A stretch of 8,922 bases of DNA. Origin: an uncultured Caulobacteraceae bacterium (GTDB taxonomy: Bacteria > Pseudomonadota > Alphaproteobacteria > Caulobacterales > Caulobacteraceae). Made by a program: the position numbers and the translations under genes. The stretch is from the NCBI GenBank assembly GCA_937952995.1, contig CALFYB010000475.1:1-8922 (forward strand), read 5' to 3'. Every line of letters starts with the position of its first letter. Position 1 is the first letter of the stretch. Under the pieces are notes generated by a model. It did no database searches and was not told where the DNA came from. It was given only the letters and a program-made list of their open reading frames with translations. Below, in pieces: positions 1 through 6,343 of this stretch.

Positions 1-176
1 CTTCCATTATCGAAGGCTTACTCGCTGATAATGATGTGCCCGTGCAACTATTAAATAAACAAGACAGTAGTTATCCAATGTTTGGTGACATTCAACTCTA
101 TGTACCTCATGACATGGTTGTATTTGCAAGACAACTTATTGATCAACAATCGGAACATTTAGACTTTACCGTTTAA
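1..176 (+). CDS. DUF2007 domain protein, C-terminal part (5' end outside window)
   Basis: This is the last 57 codons of a gene that begins before the window; the reading frame starts at base 3 and stops with TAA at 174-176. The visible protein includes the stretch LLNKQDSSYPMFGDIQLYV, followed by a short helix (FARQLID) and an acidic tail. That Lys-Gln-Asp-Ser-Ser-Tyr-Pro pattern and the following beta strand are typical of the small DUF2007 'putative signal transducing' domain, common in Bacteroidota as stand-alone proteins of about 65-80 residues. Its biochemical function is not established. It lies only 8 bases before cdsA on the same strand, so the two are probably co-transcribed. The family call rests on remembered motif similarity, and the N-terminus cannot be seen. 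Confidence 0.72.
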   Translation, partial: SIIEGLLADNDVPVQLLNKQDSSYPMFGDIQLYVPHDMVVFARQLIDQQSEHLDFTV

Positions 177-184
177 CAACGCAT

Positions 185-877
185 ATGGCATTTGATCTTC
201 AAACTTTTAAAACAAGGGCATTATCGGCAATTATTTTTGTGGTAGTGATGCTCGGCGCTATATTTTATAGCCTCAATAGTTTTATCATACTTTTTTTGAT
301 TGTGCATACAGGTTGCTTAATTGAATACAATAAACTCACTAAAAACGCATCAACCATTCATACTAAAACGGCGCACCTGTTGTATAGCTTGTTTGGACTT
401 GCGTATATGACTGCTAGTTTTTTTGCTATTACGCATTTAGCATCTGCGCATTGGGCTGCGGTTTTAGGTACCACACAATATTACGTATTACCCATGCTTG
501 TGATAGTAAGTATTTGGATCAATGATACCATGGCATATATGGTAGGTTCATTTATTGGCAAAACGCCGCTTTCGGTGGTGTCTCCCAAAAAAACATGGGA
601 GGGAACCATTGGTGGTGCATTACTTGCGGTAGTGGCAGTTGTATTATTAGGAAAAGTGCTCACAAATCTTTCTTATCAAACACTTGTAATTGTGAGTGTA
701 ACGGCTGCAATAACTGGTACCATTGGTGATTTAATAGAAAGTAAATTTAAAAGAATGGCTGGCGTAAAGGATAGTGGCAATATTTTACCAGGACACGGCG
801 GTTTTTTTGATCGTTTTGACTCTTTATTATTAGCAGGCCCATGCGTTTGGCTGATGCTAACACTTTTTGCGCAATAG
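185..877 (+). CDS. cdsA: Phosphatidate cytidylyltransferase (CDP-diacylglycerol synthase)
   Basis: This integral membrane enzyme makes CDP-diacylglycerol from phosphatidic acid and CTP, the branch point of phospholipid synthesis. The 230-residue product has several hydrophobic segments (about residues 11-42, 62-84, 98-116, 141-158, 165-182 and 213-228). Residues 186-212 fit the CDP-diacylglycerol synthase signature exactly: Ser186, Lys189-Arg190, Lys195-Asp196, His204-Gly-Gly, Asp209-Arg210 and Asp212. Two other family blocks are present, WINDTMAY at 111-118 and SPKKTWEG at 133-140. The protein is shorter than the usual 260-300 residues, apparently with fewer N-terminal helices, but the catalytic C-terminal half is complete. 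ATG at 185 follows the upstream stop by 8 bases; no clear Shine-Dalgarno is visible, as is usual in Bacteroidota. The psd gene follows, so this looks like a phospholipid operon. Confidence 0.95.
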   Translation: MAFDLQTFKTRALSAIIFVVVMLGAIFYSLNSFIILFLIVHTGCLIEYNKLTKNASTIHTKTAHLLYSLFGLAYMTASFFAITHLASAHWAAVLGTTQYYVLPMLVIVSIWINDTMAYMVGSFIGKTPLSVVSPKKTWEGTIGGALLAVVAVVLLGKVLTNLSYQTLVIVSVTAAITGTIGDLIESKFKRMAGVKDSGNILPGHGGFFDRFDSLLLAGPCVWLMLTLFAQ

Positions 878-911
878 ATTTTACTTTACATTTGCAACTC
901 AAATCATAATT

Positions 912-1568
912 ATGACAATTCACCGCGAAGGTTTCCGTACAATTGGTATTACTGCGCTAATTTTTGGTCTTATCAATTTAATTTCAATTTCTTATTTAGG
1001 AACCTGTTGCCCAAGAGTTGCTGGAGCAATTTTTGGATTAACCCTTTTCTTTTTTCTTTTTATTATTTCATTTTTTAGAATTCCCAATAGAACATTAACC
1101 ATCAACGACAATCAAATTATTTGTCCTGCCGATGGTAAAGTTGTGGTGATAGAAGAAATTACAGACGAAGAATATTTTAAAGACAAACGCATTCAAGTAA
1201 GTGTGTTTATGAGTCCGGCCAATGTGCACGTGAATAGAAATCCAATGAGCGGTAAAGTGGTGTATAACCAGTACCACAAAGGAAAGTACCTTGTTGCATG
1301 GCATCCAAAATCTTCTACCGATAATGAAAGATGGTCGGTGGTTATTGAAAATAGCAAGGGTAGTATTTTATGCAAACAAATTGCAGGTGCTTTAGCAAGA
1401 AGAATTTGTAATTACAGCTCTGTAGGCCAGTCCTTCAAACAATGCGATGAATATGGTTTTATAAAATTTGGTAGCAGGGTGGATTTACTATTACCAGTGG
1501 GAACTAAAATTCATGCAAAAATTGGGGATGTGGTAAAAGGTGGTGTTACTGTACTTGCTAGTTGGTAA
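912..1568 (+). CDS. psd: Phosphatidylserine decarboxylase proenzyme, short form
   Basis: This pyruvoyl enzyme decarboxylates phosphatidylserine to phosphatidylethanolamine at the membrane. The 218-residue product starts with a hydrophobic hairpin (about residues 10-54). It then has CPADGKV (71-77), the block MSPANVHVNRNP (100-111, with His106), and the self-cleavage site FGSRVD. Cleavage between Gly187 and Ser188 (codon 1473-1475) would convert Ser188 into the pyruvoyl cofactor, giving a large beta and a small alpha chain. Glycine-serine with a following Arg is the form seen in short bacterial and archaeal enzymes, in place of the LGST of long Escherichia-type Psd. The frame is open back to a TTG at 867 inside cdsA, but ATG at 912 gives the usual MTIHREG-type beginning and leaves a 34-base gap, so I chose it. 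It likely shares a transcript with cdsA. Confidence 0.95.
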   Translation: MTIHREGFRTIGITALIFGLINLISISYLGTCCPRVAGAIFGLTLFFFLFIISFFRIPNRTLTINDNQIICPADGKVVVIEEITDEEYFKDKRIQVSVFMSPANVHVNRNPMSGKVVYNQYHKGKYLVAWHPKSSTDNERWSVVIENSKGSILCKQIAGALARRICNYSSVGQSFKQCDEYGFIKFGSRVDLLLPVGTKIHAKIGDVVKGGVTVLASW

Positions 1569-1581
1569 TATTGAGAACTAG

Positions 1582-1597
1582 TTTTTATAAATAAAAA
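1582..1597. terminator. Possible weak bidirectional terminator hairpin
   Basis: The 48-base gap between two convergent genes contains a 7-base inverted repeat, TTTTTAT and ATAAAAA, separated by AA. It could form an A/T-only hairpin ending in U-rich sequence on either strand, so it could serve both psd and the HAD gene. The stem has no G-C pair and the loop is tight, so stability would be low; position is the main support. Confidence 0.28.
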
Positions 1598-1616
1598 TCT
1601 ATATTATTCTAAACCT

Positions 1617-2312
1617 TTAGAATATATTTTCCAACTCTTTTAAATGTGTAATAGTGTGTGTTGCAGCTACGGTAGGCTGTATTTGCAAATGATTCACAAA
1701 AATAGAGTCCATACCAGCATTAATAGCACCTTGAATATCGGCAGCTTCATTGTCGCCAATCATAATACTAGTTTCTAATTTTGCATTGGAAGCTTTTAAA
1801 GCGTAATCAAAAATTTCTTTATTAGGTTTTAAGCTATTGCTTGCTTCTGATGTAATTACTTCTATAAAGTAGTCCGCTAAATTGGAGTTCTTAATTTTTT
1901 TAAACTGCACCGATTCAAACCCATTGGTAATTAAATGCATTTTGTAATTCTTGTTTTTCAAGTAGTCCAAAATTTCAATGGTGTAGGGAAATAAATTCTT
2001 TTTATTAGGCAGTATATTTAAATAGTCAACTGACATTTCTTTAGACAAGGCTTCGTCGGCAATTTTATAGTCCAATAAACTAAGGTAAATACGCTTCCAT
2101 CTTAACTCCTCTTGCTTAATAAAGCCCTTGGTATACCTGTCCCACAACCTGTGATTATGTACGCTGTAGTTGCTATAAAAAACATCAAAATCGCTGATGC
2201 CCTTAGCTTCTAGCGCATATTTCTGATGCAGGTCCCATAAAGTTTCTTTTGAATTTAATTCAAAGTCCCAAATGGTATGGTCAAGGTCAAAAAATAGGTC
2301 TTTATAGGGCAT
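1617..2312 (-). CDS. yjjG: HAD-family hydrolase, YjjG-type noncanonical pyrimidine nucleotidase
   Basis: This is a soluble haloacid-dehalogenase phosphatase of 231 residues. Family members of the YjjG type dephosphorylate pyrimidine nucleoside monophosphates, including damaged ones, and so clean the nucleotide pool. All four HAD motifs are visible: motif I DLDHT with nucleophile Asp9 and acid/base Asp11, motif II Thr129-Asn-Gly, motif III Lys162 in LKPNK, and motif IV GDNEAAD with Asp187 and Asp192. Between motifs I and II lies a helical cap domain (about residues 15-100), as in subfamily I HADs. DLFFDLDHTIWDF near the N-terminus is characteristic of the YjjG group. ATG at 2312 is preferred; an in-frame TTG directly before it (2313-2315) would add one residue. 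It is convergent with psd and divergent from the SDR. Substrate is inferred from family, not from visible residues. Confidence 0.85.
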   Translation of the reverse strand: MPYKDLFFDLDHTIWDFELNSKETLWDLHQKYALEAKGISDFDVFYSNYSVHNHRLWDRYTKGFIKQEELRWKRIYLSLLDYKIADEALSKEMSVDYLNILPNKKNLFPYTIEILDYLKNKNYKMHLITNGFESVQFKKIKNSNLADYFIEVITSEASNSLKPNKEIFDYALKASNAKLETSIMIGDNEAADIQGAINAGMDSIFVNHLQIQPTVAATHTITHLKELENIF

Positions 2313-2316
2313 CAAT

Positions 2317-2333
2317 GTCTAATTGTATTAGAC
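2317..2333. repeat. 17-base perfect inverted repeat (possible operator or leader hairpin)
   Basis: GTCTAAT and ATTAGAC form 7-base arms around a TGT spacer. The repeat begins 5 bases upstream of the ATG of the HAD gene, in the 81-base spacer shared with the divergently oriented SDR. Position and symmetry would suit a repressor site, or a hairpin covering the HAD start. No regulator gene is visible nearby. The rest of this spacer is AT-rich and I could not identify a convincing Bacteroidota promoter (TTTG / TAnnTTTG) in it on either strand. Confidence 0.35.
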
Positions 2334-2393
2334 GAATTTACAATTTTGCTTCTTATCTTTATTCTTTATTTAGGTTAACTATAAATTATTTAT

Positions 2394-3251
2394 ATGCTTG
2401 TTGTTATTACAGGGGCTTCTCAAGGAATTGGATATGCAGTGGCAGAAGCTTTTGCAGCTGAGGGCCATACATTATGTATTTGTAGTAAAACCGCTGCTCG
2501 TTTGAAGGAGGCTACTGAAAGTTTAGCCAAAAAATATGCTACAGCAACTATACATAGTATGCAGGCCGACTTGGCAAAGCCAGAAGACTGCAAGACTTTT
2601 GGTCATTGGTGTTTGAGTTTTGGAACACCTTCTATATTAATTAATAATGCAGGCATTTCCATGCGATCGATGTTTGAAGATGTGGATTTAAAGGTGATAA
2701 AACAACTCATGGACATCAATTTCTACGGCACCCTGTCGGTAATCGAAGCGGCTTGGCCGATCCTGTCGGCCTCGCCAGCAGGACGGGTCATTGTCAGCGC
2801 CTCCTCGGCGGGCCTGCATGGCGGCCACGGCCTGGTGTCCTACTCCGCCTCCAAGGCGGCCCTGATCGGACTGGTCCGCAGCTTGGCGATCGAGGGCAAG
2901 ACGCGCCATCTTCTCGTCAATGCCATAGCCCCCTATGCGGCCACGGCCATGACCGGTCAGGACCTATCGCCCGAGCAAAAACAGCGCATGTCGCCCGATG
3001 CCGTCGCGCCTTTGGTTGTTTGGCTGGCAGGACCGGACTGTGACATCACGGGTCAAACTCTGATCGCGGGGGGCGGCCATCTTGCGGCCGCCTATGCGGT
3101 CGAGGGCGCGCCGGTTGACCTTGGCACGGCCCCCACCGTGGCCGGCGCCGTCCATGCAGCCTTGGCTGATGGCACCCGTCAGAACTTCAGTGACGCGGTG
3201 ACCGCCTTTGGAGCCTTTTTAGCGGCGGACCCCAAGCCGGTTTTGGATTGA
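2394..3251 (+). CDS. Short-chain dehydrogenase, apparently a chimeric fusion of two organisms' genes
   Basis: The frame encodes 285 residues with a complete classical SDR layout. It has the cofactor loop TGASQGIG (6-13), NNAG (84-87), a candidate catalytic Ser137, and Tyr150/Lys154 in YSASK. The two halves do not belong together. Codons up to about 2700 are A/T-rich and the protein resembles Bacteroidota SDRs. From about 2733 the codons are strongly G/C-ending and the protein resembles the 3-hydroxyacyl-CoA dehydrogenase (MFE-2/HSD17B4-type) branch: VNAIAPYAATAMTG (about 182-195), then DAVAPLVVWLAGPDCDITGQ and an AGGG turn, with a roughly 45-residue tail. The change falls at the shared MDINFYGT motif (106-113). 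I infer two half genes joined by misassembly; the real C-terminal gene probably belongs with the thiolase 80 bases downstream. The fused protein should not be treated as real without read support. Confidence 0.6.
   Translation: MLVVITGASQGIGYAVAEAFAAEGHTLCICSKTAARLKEATESLAKKYATATIHSMQADLAKPEDCKTFGHWCLSFGTPSILINNAGISMRSMFEDVDLKVIKQLMDINFYGTLSVIEAAWPILSASPAGRVIVSASSAGLHGGHGLVSYSASKAALIGLVRSLAIEGKTRHLLVNAIAPYAATAMTGQDLSPEQKQRMSPDAVAPLVVWLAGPDCDITGQTLIAGGGHLAAAYAVEGAPVDLGTAPTVAGAVHAALADGTRQNFSDAVTAFGAFLAADPKPVLD
2690..2735. other. Chimeric junction: Bacteroidota-like DNA meets alphaproteobacterial-like DNA
   Basis: Base composition and codon choice change abruptly here and do not change back. 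By hand count, 2641-2700 has 21 of 60 G/C bases, while 2761-2820 has 42 of 60. The likely crossover is within 2709-2732, which encodes MDINFYGT, one of the best conserved SDR motifs and thus a place where two unrelated genomes can share a short identical string. The frame is kept across the joint, as expected when the join uses a homologous motif. No insertion sequence, integrase, tRNA or direct repeat is seen that would explain natural integration. Confidence 0.8.
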
Positions 3252-3322
3252 TTACGAGGCTGAGGCGTGGCGCAGCCCTAAAACTTGTGTAATGGTACTA
3301 ACAAATCGAACGACAGTTCAGC

Positions 3323-3328
3323 GAGGAA
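3323..3328 (+). promoter_or_regulatory. Ribosome binding site of the thiolase gene
   Basis: GAGGAA lies 3 bases before the ATG at 3332, a little close but clearly purine-rich. It supports this start over the overlapping frames. It is also the first recognisable Shine-Dalgarno in the window, fitting the change to a proteobacterial genome after the junction. Confidence 0.6.
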
Positions 3329-3331
3329 ACC

Positions 3332-4552
3332 ATGGTTTATATTCTGGGCGGATGGCAGAGCGACTTTTCGGAAAATTGGGCCCGGAAGGGCATGGATTTC
3401 GCCGACGCCTTTGCCGAGGTTGTCGGAGAGGGCCTCGCGGCAGTCGATCTCGAACCCAAGGACATCGACAGCGGCCATGTCGGCAATTTCGTCGGTGAAC
3501 TGTTTGCGGGCCAAGGCCTGCTGGGCGGGTTCTTTGGTCTGGTTCACCCTGACTTTGACGGCATGCCCACGGCGCGCCACGAAGCGGCCTGCGCTTCCGG
3601 CAGTGTCGCCATTCTCGCCGCCGCTGCCGAGATCGAGGCTGGCCATTATGATCTAAGCTGCGTGGTCGGCTTGGAGATGATGCGCAATGTTCCCGGTCAA
3701 AAGGCCGCTCAGAACCTCGGCGCTGCCGCCTGGACCGGTCATGAACTGCAAGATGCCGCCTTCCTGTGGCCGCGCGCCTTCTCTGATCTGGGCGAGGAAT
3801 ATGACCGTCGCTGGGGTCTGAAATATGAGCATCTGGCCCGGATCGCCGAGATCAACTTCACCAATGGCCGACGCAATCCCAATGCGCAGACCCGCCAGTG
3901 GGCTTTCAACGACAAGAGCTTCACCCAAGATGACGAGGCCAACCCCGTCGTCGAAGGCATGATCCGCAAGAATGACTGCGGACAGGTCACCGACGGCTCG
4001 GCCGTCGTGTTCTTGGCCTCCGAAAAGCGAGCGGCACAATATGCAGCGGAGCGTGGCATCCCTCTGGAAAGCCTGCCGCAGATCAAGGGCTGGGGCCATC
4101 GCTCCTCGCCCATCAGCTATGAGCGCAAGATCCGGGCGAGCGAGGGCCAGCCCTATGTGTTCCCGCAGGTCAAACGCGCCATCGACGATGCCCGCAGCCG
4201 CGCTGGCGTGGCCGACATCTCGCAAATCCATGCGGTCGAGACCCACGACTGTTTCACCACCACCGAATATATGGCCATCGAGCATCTGGGCCTGACGGCT
4301 CCGGGCGAGTCTTGGAAGGCGATTGAGGACGGCTCCATCGATATGGGCGGACGCCTGCCGATCAATCCCTCGGGCGGTCTGATCGGCGTGGGTCACCCCG
4401 TCGGCGCGACCGGGGTGCGCATGGCTCTGGATGCCTTCAAGCAGGTAACCGGCAAGGCTGGCGAATGTCAGGTTGAGGGGGCCAAGACGGTCCAGACCCT
4501 GAATATTGGCGGCTCGACCACCACCACGGTCAGCCTCGTGGTCGGTCTCTGA
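3332..4552 (+). CDS. SCP2-type thiolase (acetyl-CoA acetyltransferase family)
   Basis: The 406-residue product is a full-length thiolase of the SCP-2/SCPx branch, whose members cleave 3-ketoacyl-CoA to a shortened acyl-CoA and acetyl- or propionyl-CoA, or run the reverse condensation. The nucleophile is Cys87 in HEAACASGS. The C-terminal half has HDCF (305-308, with His305 and Cys307 as expected catalytic residues) and the NPSGGLIGVGHPVGATG block (345-361, with His355). The HDCF motif separates SCP2-type enzymes from FadA/PhaA-type thiolases. It starts 80 bases after the MFE-2-type SDR half and ends 2 bases before the acyl-CoA ligase, so the three probably form one operon for activating and shortening an acyl chain. 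The spacer upstream (3252-3331) is locally AT-richer and might hold a promoter, but I cannot identify boxes. The chain-length or side-chain preference cannot be read from the sequence. Confidence 0.9.
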   Translation: MVYILGGWQSDFSENWARKGMDFADAFAEVVGEGLAAVDLEPKDIDSGHVGNFVGELFAGQGLLGGFFGLVHPDFDGMPTARHEAACASGSVAILAAAAEIEAGHYDLSCVVGLEMMRNVPGQKAAQNLGAAAWTGHELQDAAFLWPRAFSDLGEEYDRRWGLKYEHLARIAEINFTNGRRNPNAQTRQWAFNDKSFTQDDEANPVVEGMIRKNDCGQVTDGSAVVFLASEKRAAQYAAERGIPLESLPQIKGWGHRSSPISYERKIRASEGQPYVFPQVKRAIDDARSRAGVADISQIHAVETHDCFTTTEYMAIEHLGLTAPGESWKAIEDGSIDMGGRLPINPSGGLIGVGHPVGATGVRMALDAFKQVTGKAGECQVEGAKTVQTLNIGGSTTTTVSLVVGL

Positions 4553-4554
4553 CC

Positions 4555-6339
4555 ATGGGGCAAGAGGTCAGCGCCGCGCCCTTTCGCGAAGCTAAGATGT
4601 TGCCGGTCGATCTGAAGGTCGATCGGCGGGCCGATGGCAGCATCCTCATTGCCTCGAACATTCCGCTAAAGCCCTATGAGGCCAATATTCCTTTGGCCTT
4701 TGCCCAGCGGGCCGCCCAGTCGGGAGGCCGAAGGGCGATGGCGCAGCGGGGCGCGGATGGCGAGTGGGCCTATCTGACCTTCACGGAACTGAAACAGCGC
4801 ATGGATGCGGCGACCCAGTGGTTGCTCGATCATGCCAAACCCGGTGCTCCGGTCCTGATCTTAGCGGGCAATAGTCCAGCCTTCACGATCATCAGCTTTG
4901 CTGCCCAAGCTGCGGGCCTGCCGGTCTGCCCGGTCAGCACCACCTATGCCACCATGGGCGGCGACTATGGCCGCTTAGCCCATGTGATCGCCAAGACCCA
5001 TCCCGGCGTGGTCTATGCCGAAGACACGGCCATGGCCGCCAAGGCGCTCGACAGCCTCGATTTTGGCGATGCGCTGATTGTCACCACCACGCCGAACCTG
5101 TTGAAGCGGCCCGCGACGACCTATGCGGATGTTCTGGCTACGCCCATCACCGATCAGGTTGCCGCCTCGATTGCACGCCTGCAGCCGCAGGACCGCGCGG
5201 CCCTGATGCTGACTTCAGGTTCGACGGGCCTGCCAAAGGTCGTGCCGATCACCTTCGACAATCTCGCAGCCAACACGGCCCAGTGCCTGCAAACCATCGG
5301 CGAGGCGGCGGGCTGGCACGAGGTCATGCTCGATTGGCTGCCTTGGCACCATGCGGCCGGTGCCTTTGTCATGCGCGCGACCCTGCTCGAAGGCGGCACG
5401 CTCTATATCGACGACGGCAAGCCTGCGCCGGGCCTGTTCGAGACCTCGATCCGCAATCTGCGAGAGATTTCGGTCAGCTATTTCAACAATGTGCCGCTCG
5501 GCTACACCATGCTGGTCGATGCGCTGGAGGCCGACCCGGTGCTGCGCGCCACCTTCTTCAAGAAGATGCGCCTGATGCTCTATGGCGGCGCGGGCCTGTC
5601 CCAGACCGTCTATGACCGCCTGCAAGCCCTCGCCGTGGCAGAGACCGGCCACCGGATCATGATGACCAGCGGCTACGGCATGACCGAGACCGTTTCGGCC
5701 TTTTCGGTGATCCATTTCCTGACCGACAAGGTGGGTATTGGCCTGCCGACACCGGGCATCACGATGAAACTGGCCCCGGTTGATGATCGCTACGAGGTCC
5801 GGGTCAAGGGTCCCAATGTCACCAAGGGCTATCTCGACGATCCAAAGAAGAACGCCGAGGTCTTTGATGATGAAGGCTTCTATCGCACGGGCGATCTGGC
5901 CGTTTTCCACGATCCGAGCGACCCGGCTCAAGGCCTAGCCTTTGTTGGCCGCGCGGCGGAAGAGTTCAAGCTATCGAGCGGCACCTGGGTCTATGGCGGC
6001 GGCCTTCGTGATGGCCTGCTCAAGGCCCTGTCGCCTTTGGTGCTCGATCTGGTTCTTTGCGACGATGACCGGCCCTATCTGACCTTGATGGCCTGGCCCA
6101 AGGGCGAGGTTTCGCGGGCTGAGATCGCCGAGCGTTTGGCGGGCTTTAATGCCGGTCAACGGGGTGAGGCCTCGCGCATCCGCCGGGCGCTGTTGCTGTC
6201 AGAGCCGCCAGACCCCAATGCCCACGAGATGTCAGACAAGGGCACGATCAACCGCCGCGCCGTCATCGACCGCCGCGCCGATCAGGTGGCGCGCCTGTTC
6301 GCCGACCAGCCCGACGCCGATGTGATCGTGCTGGGCTAG
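4555..6339 (+). CDS. Acyl-CoA ligase, feruloyl-CoA synthetase-like (AMP-binding family)
   Basis: This ANL-superfamily adenylating enzyme joins a carboxylic acid to CoA through an acyl-AMP intermediate. Its 594 residues show the ATP-binding loop TSGSTGLPK (220-228), GYGMTE (373-378), YRTGD (443-447) and the hinge segment GRAAEEFKLSSGTWV (465-479). The C-terminal catalytic lysine is Lys562 in SDKGTINRRAV. The FKLSSGTWV hinge and DKGTIN ending are hallmarks I associate with feruloyl-CoA synthetases, which are about 600-620 residues. ATG at 4555 is 2 bases past the thiolase stop, suggesting translational coupling; a later ATG at 4597 would cut a conserved N-terminal stretch. With the thiolase and MFE-2-type SDR it fits CoA-dependent side-chain shortening of hydroxycinnamate-like or other acids. 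Ferulate itself as substrate is not proven, since hydratase-lyase and vanillin dehydrogenase genes are absent here. Confidence 0.85.
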   Translation: MGQEVSAAPFREAKMLPVDLKVDRRADGSILIASNIPLKPYEANIPLAFAQRAAQSGGRRAMAQRGADGEWAYLTFTELKQRMDAATQWLLDHAKPGAPVLILAGNSPAFTIISFAAQAAGLPVCPVSTTYATMGGDYGRLAHVIAKTHPGVVYAEDTAMAAKALDSLDFGDALIVTTTPNLLKRPATTYADVLATPITDQVAASIARLQPQDRAALMLTSGSTGLPKVVPITFDNLAANTAQCLQTIGEAAGWHEVMLDWLPWHHAAGAFVMRATLLEGGTLYIDDGKPAPGLFETSIRNLREISVSYFNNVPLGYTMLVDALEADPVLRATFFKKMRLMLYGGAGLSQTVYDRLQALAVAETGHRIMMTSGYGMTETVSAFSVIHFLTDKVGIGLPTPGITMKLAPVDDRYEVRVKGPNVTKGYLDDPKKNAEVFDDEGFYRTGDLAVFHDPSDPAQGLAFVGRAAEEFKLSSGTWVYGGGLRDGLLKALSPLVLDLVLCDDDRPYLTLMAWPKGEVSRAEIAERLAGFNAGQRGEASRIRRALLLSEPPDPNAHEMSDKGTINRRAVIDRRADQVARLFADQPDADVIVLG

Positions 6340-6343
6340 CCCT

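Noticed and set aside
867..911. Extended psd start at TTG 867 overlapping cdsA
   Set aside because: It adds 15 residues not typical of Psd; ATG 912 gives the standard beginning and avoids overlap.
2394..3251. Natural horizontal transfer as the explanation of the composition break
   Set aside because: The GC-rich DNA does not end within the window, no mobile element or attachment repeat is present, and the joint coincides with a conserved motif; misassembly is simpler, though only reads can settle it.
3258..3277. GGCTG/CAGCC hairpin after the SDR as a terminator
   Set aside because: The stem has only five clean pairs and no T run follows, so intrinsic termination is not supported.
3653..4396. 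Long minus-strand frame opposite the thiolase
   Set aside because: It is a shadow frame favoured by high GC content; its translation shows no recognisable domain, and the + strand encodes an unmistakable thiolase.
5215..5931. Long minus-strand frame opposite the acyl-CoA ligase
   Set aside because: It lies entirely within the ligase coding region, has no family motif, and is explained by codon bias of the + strand gene.
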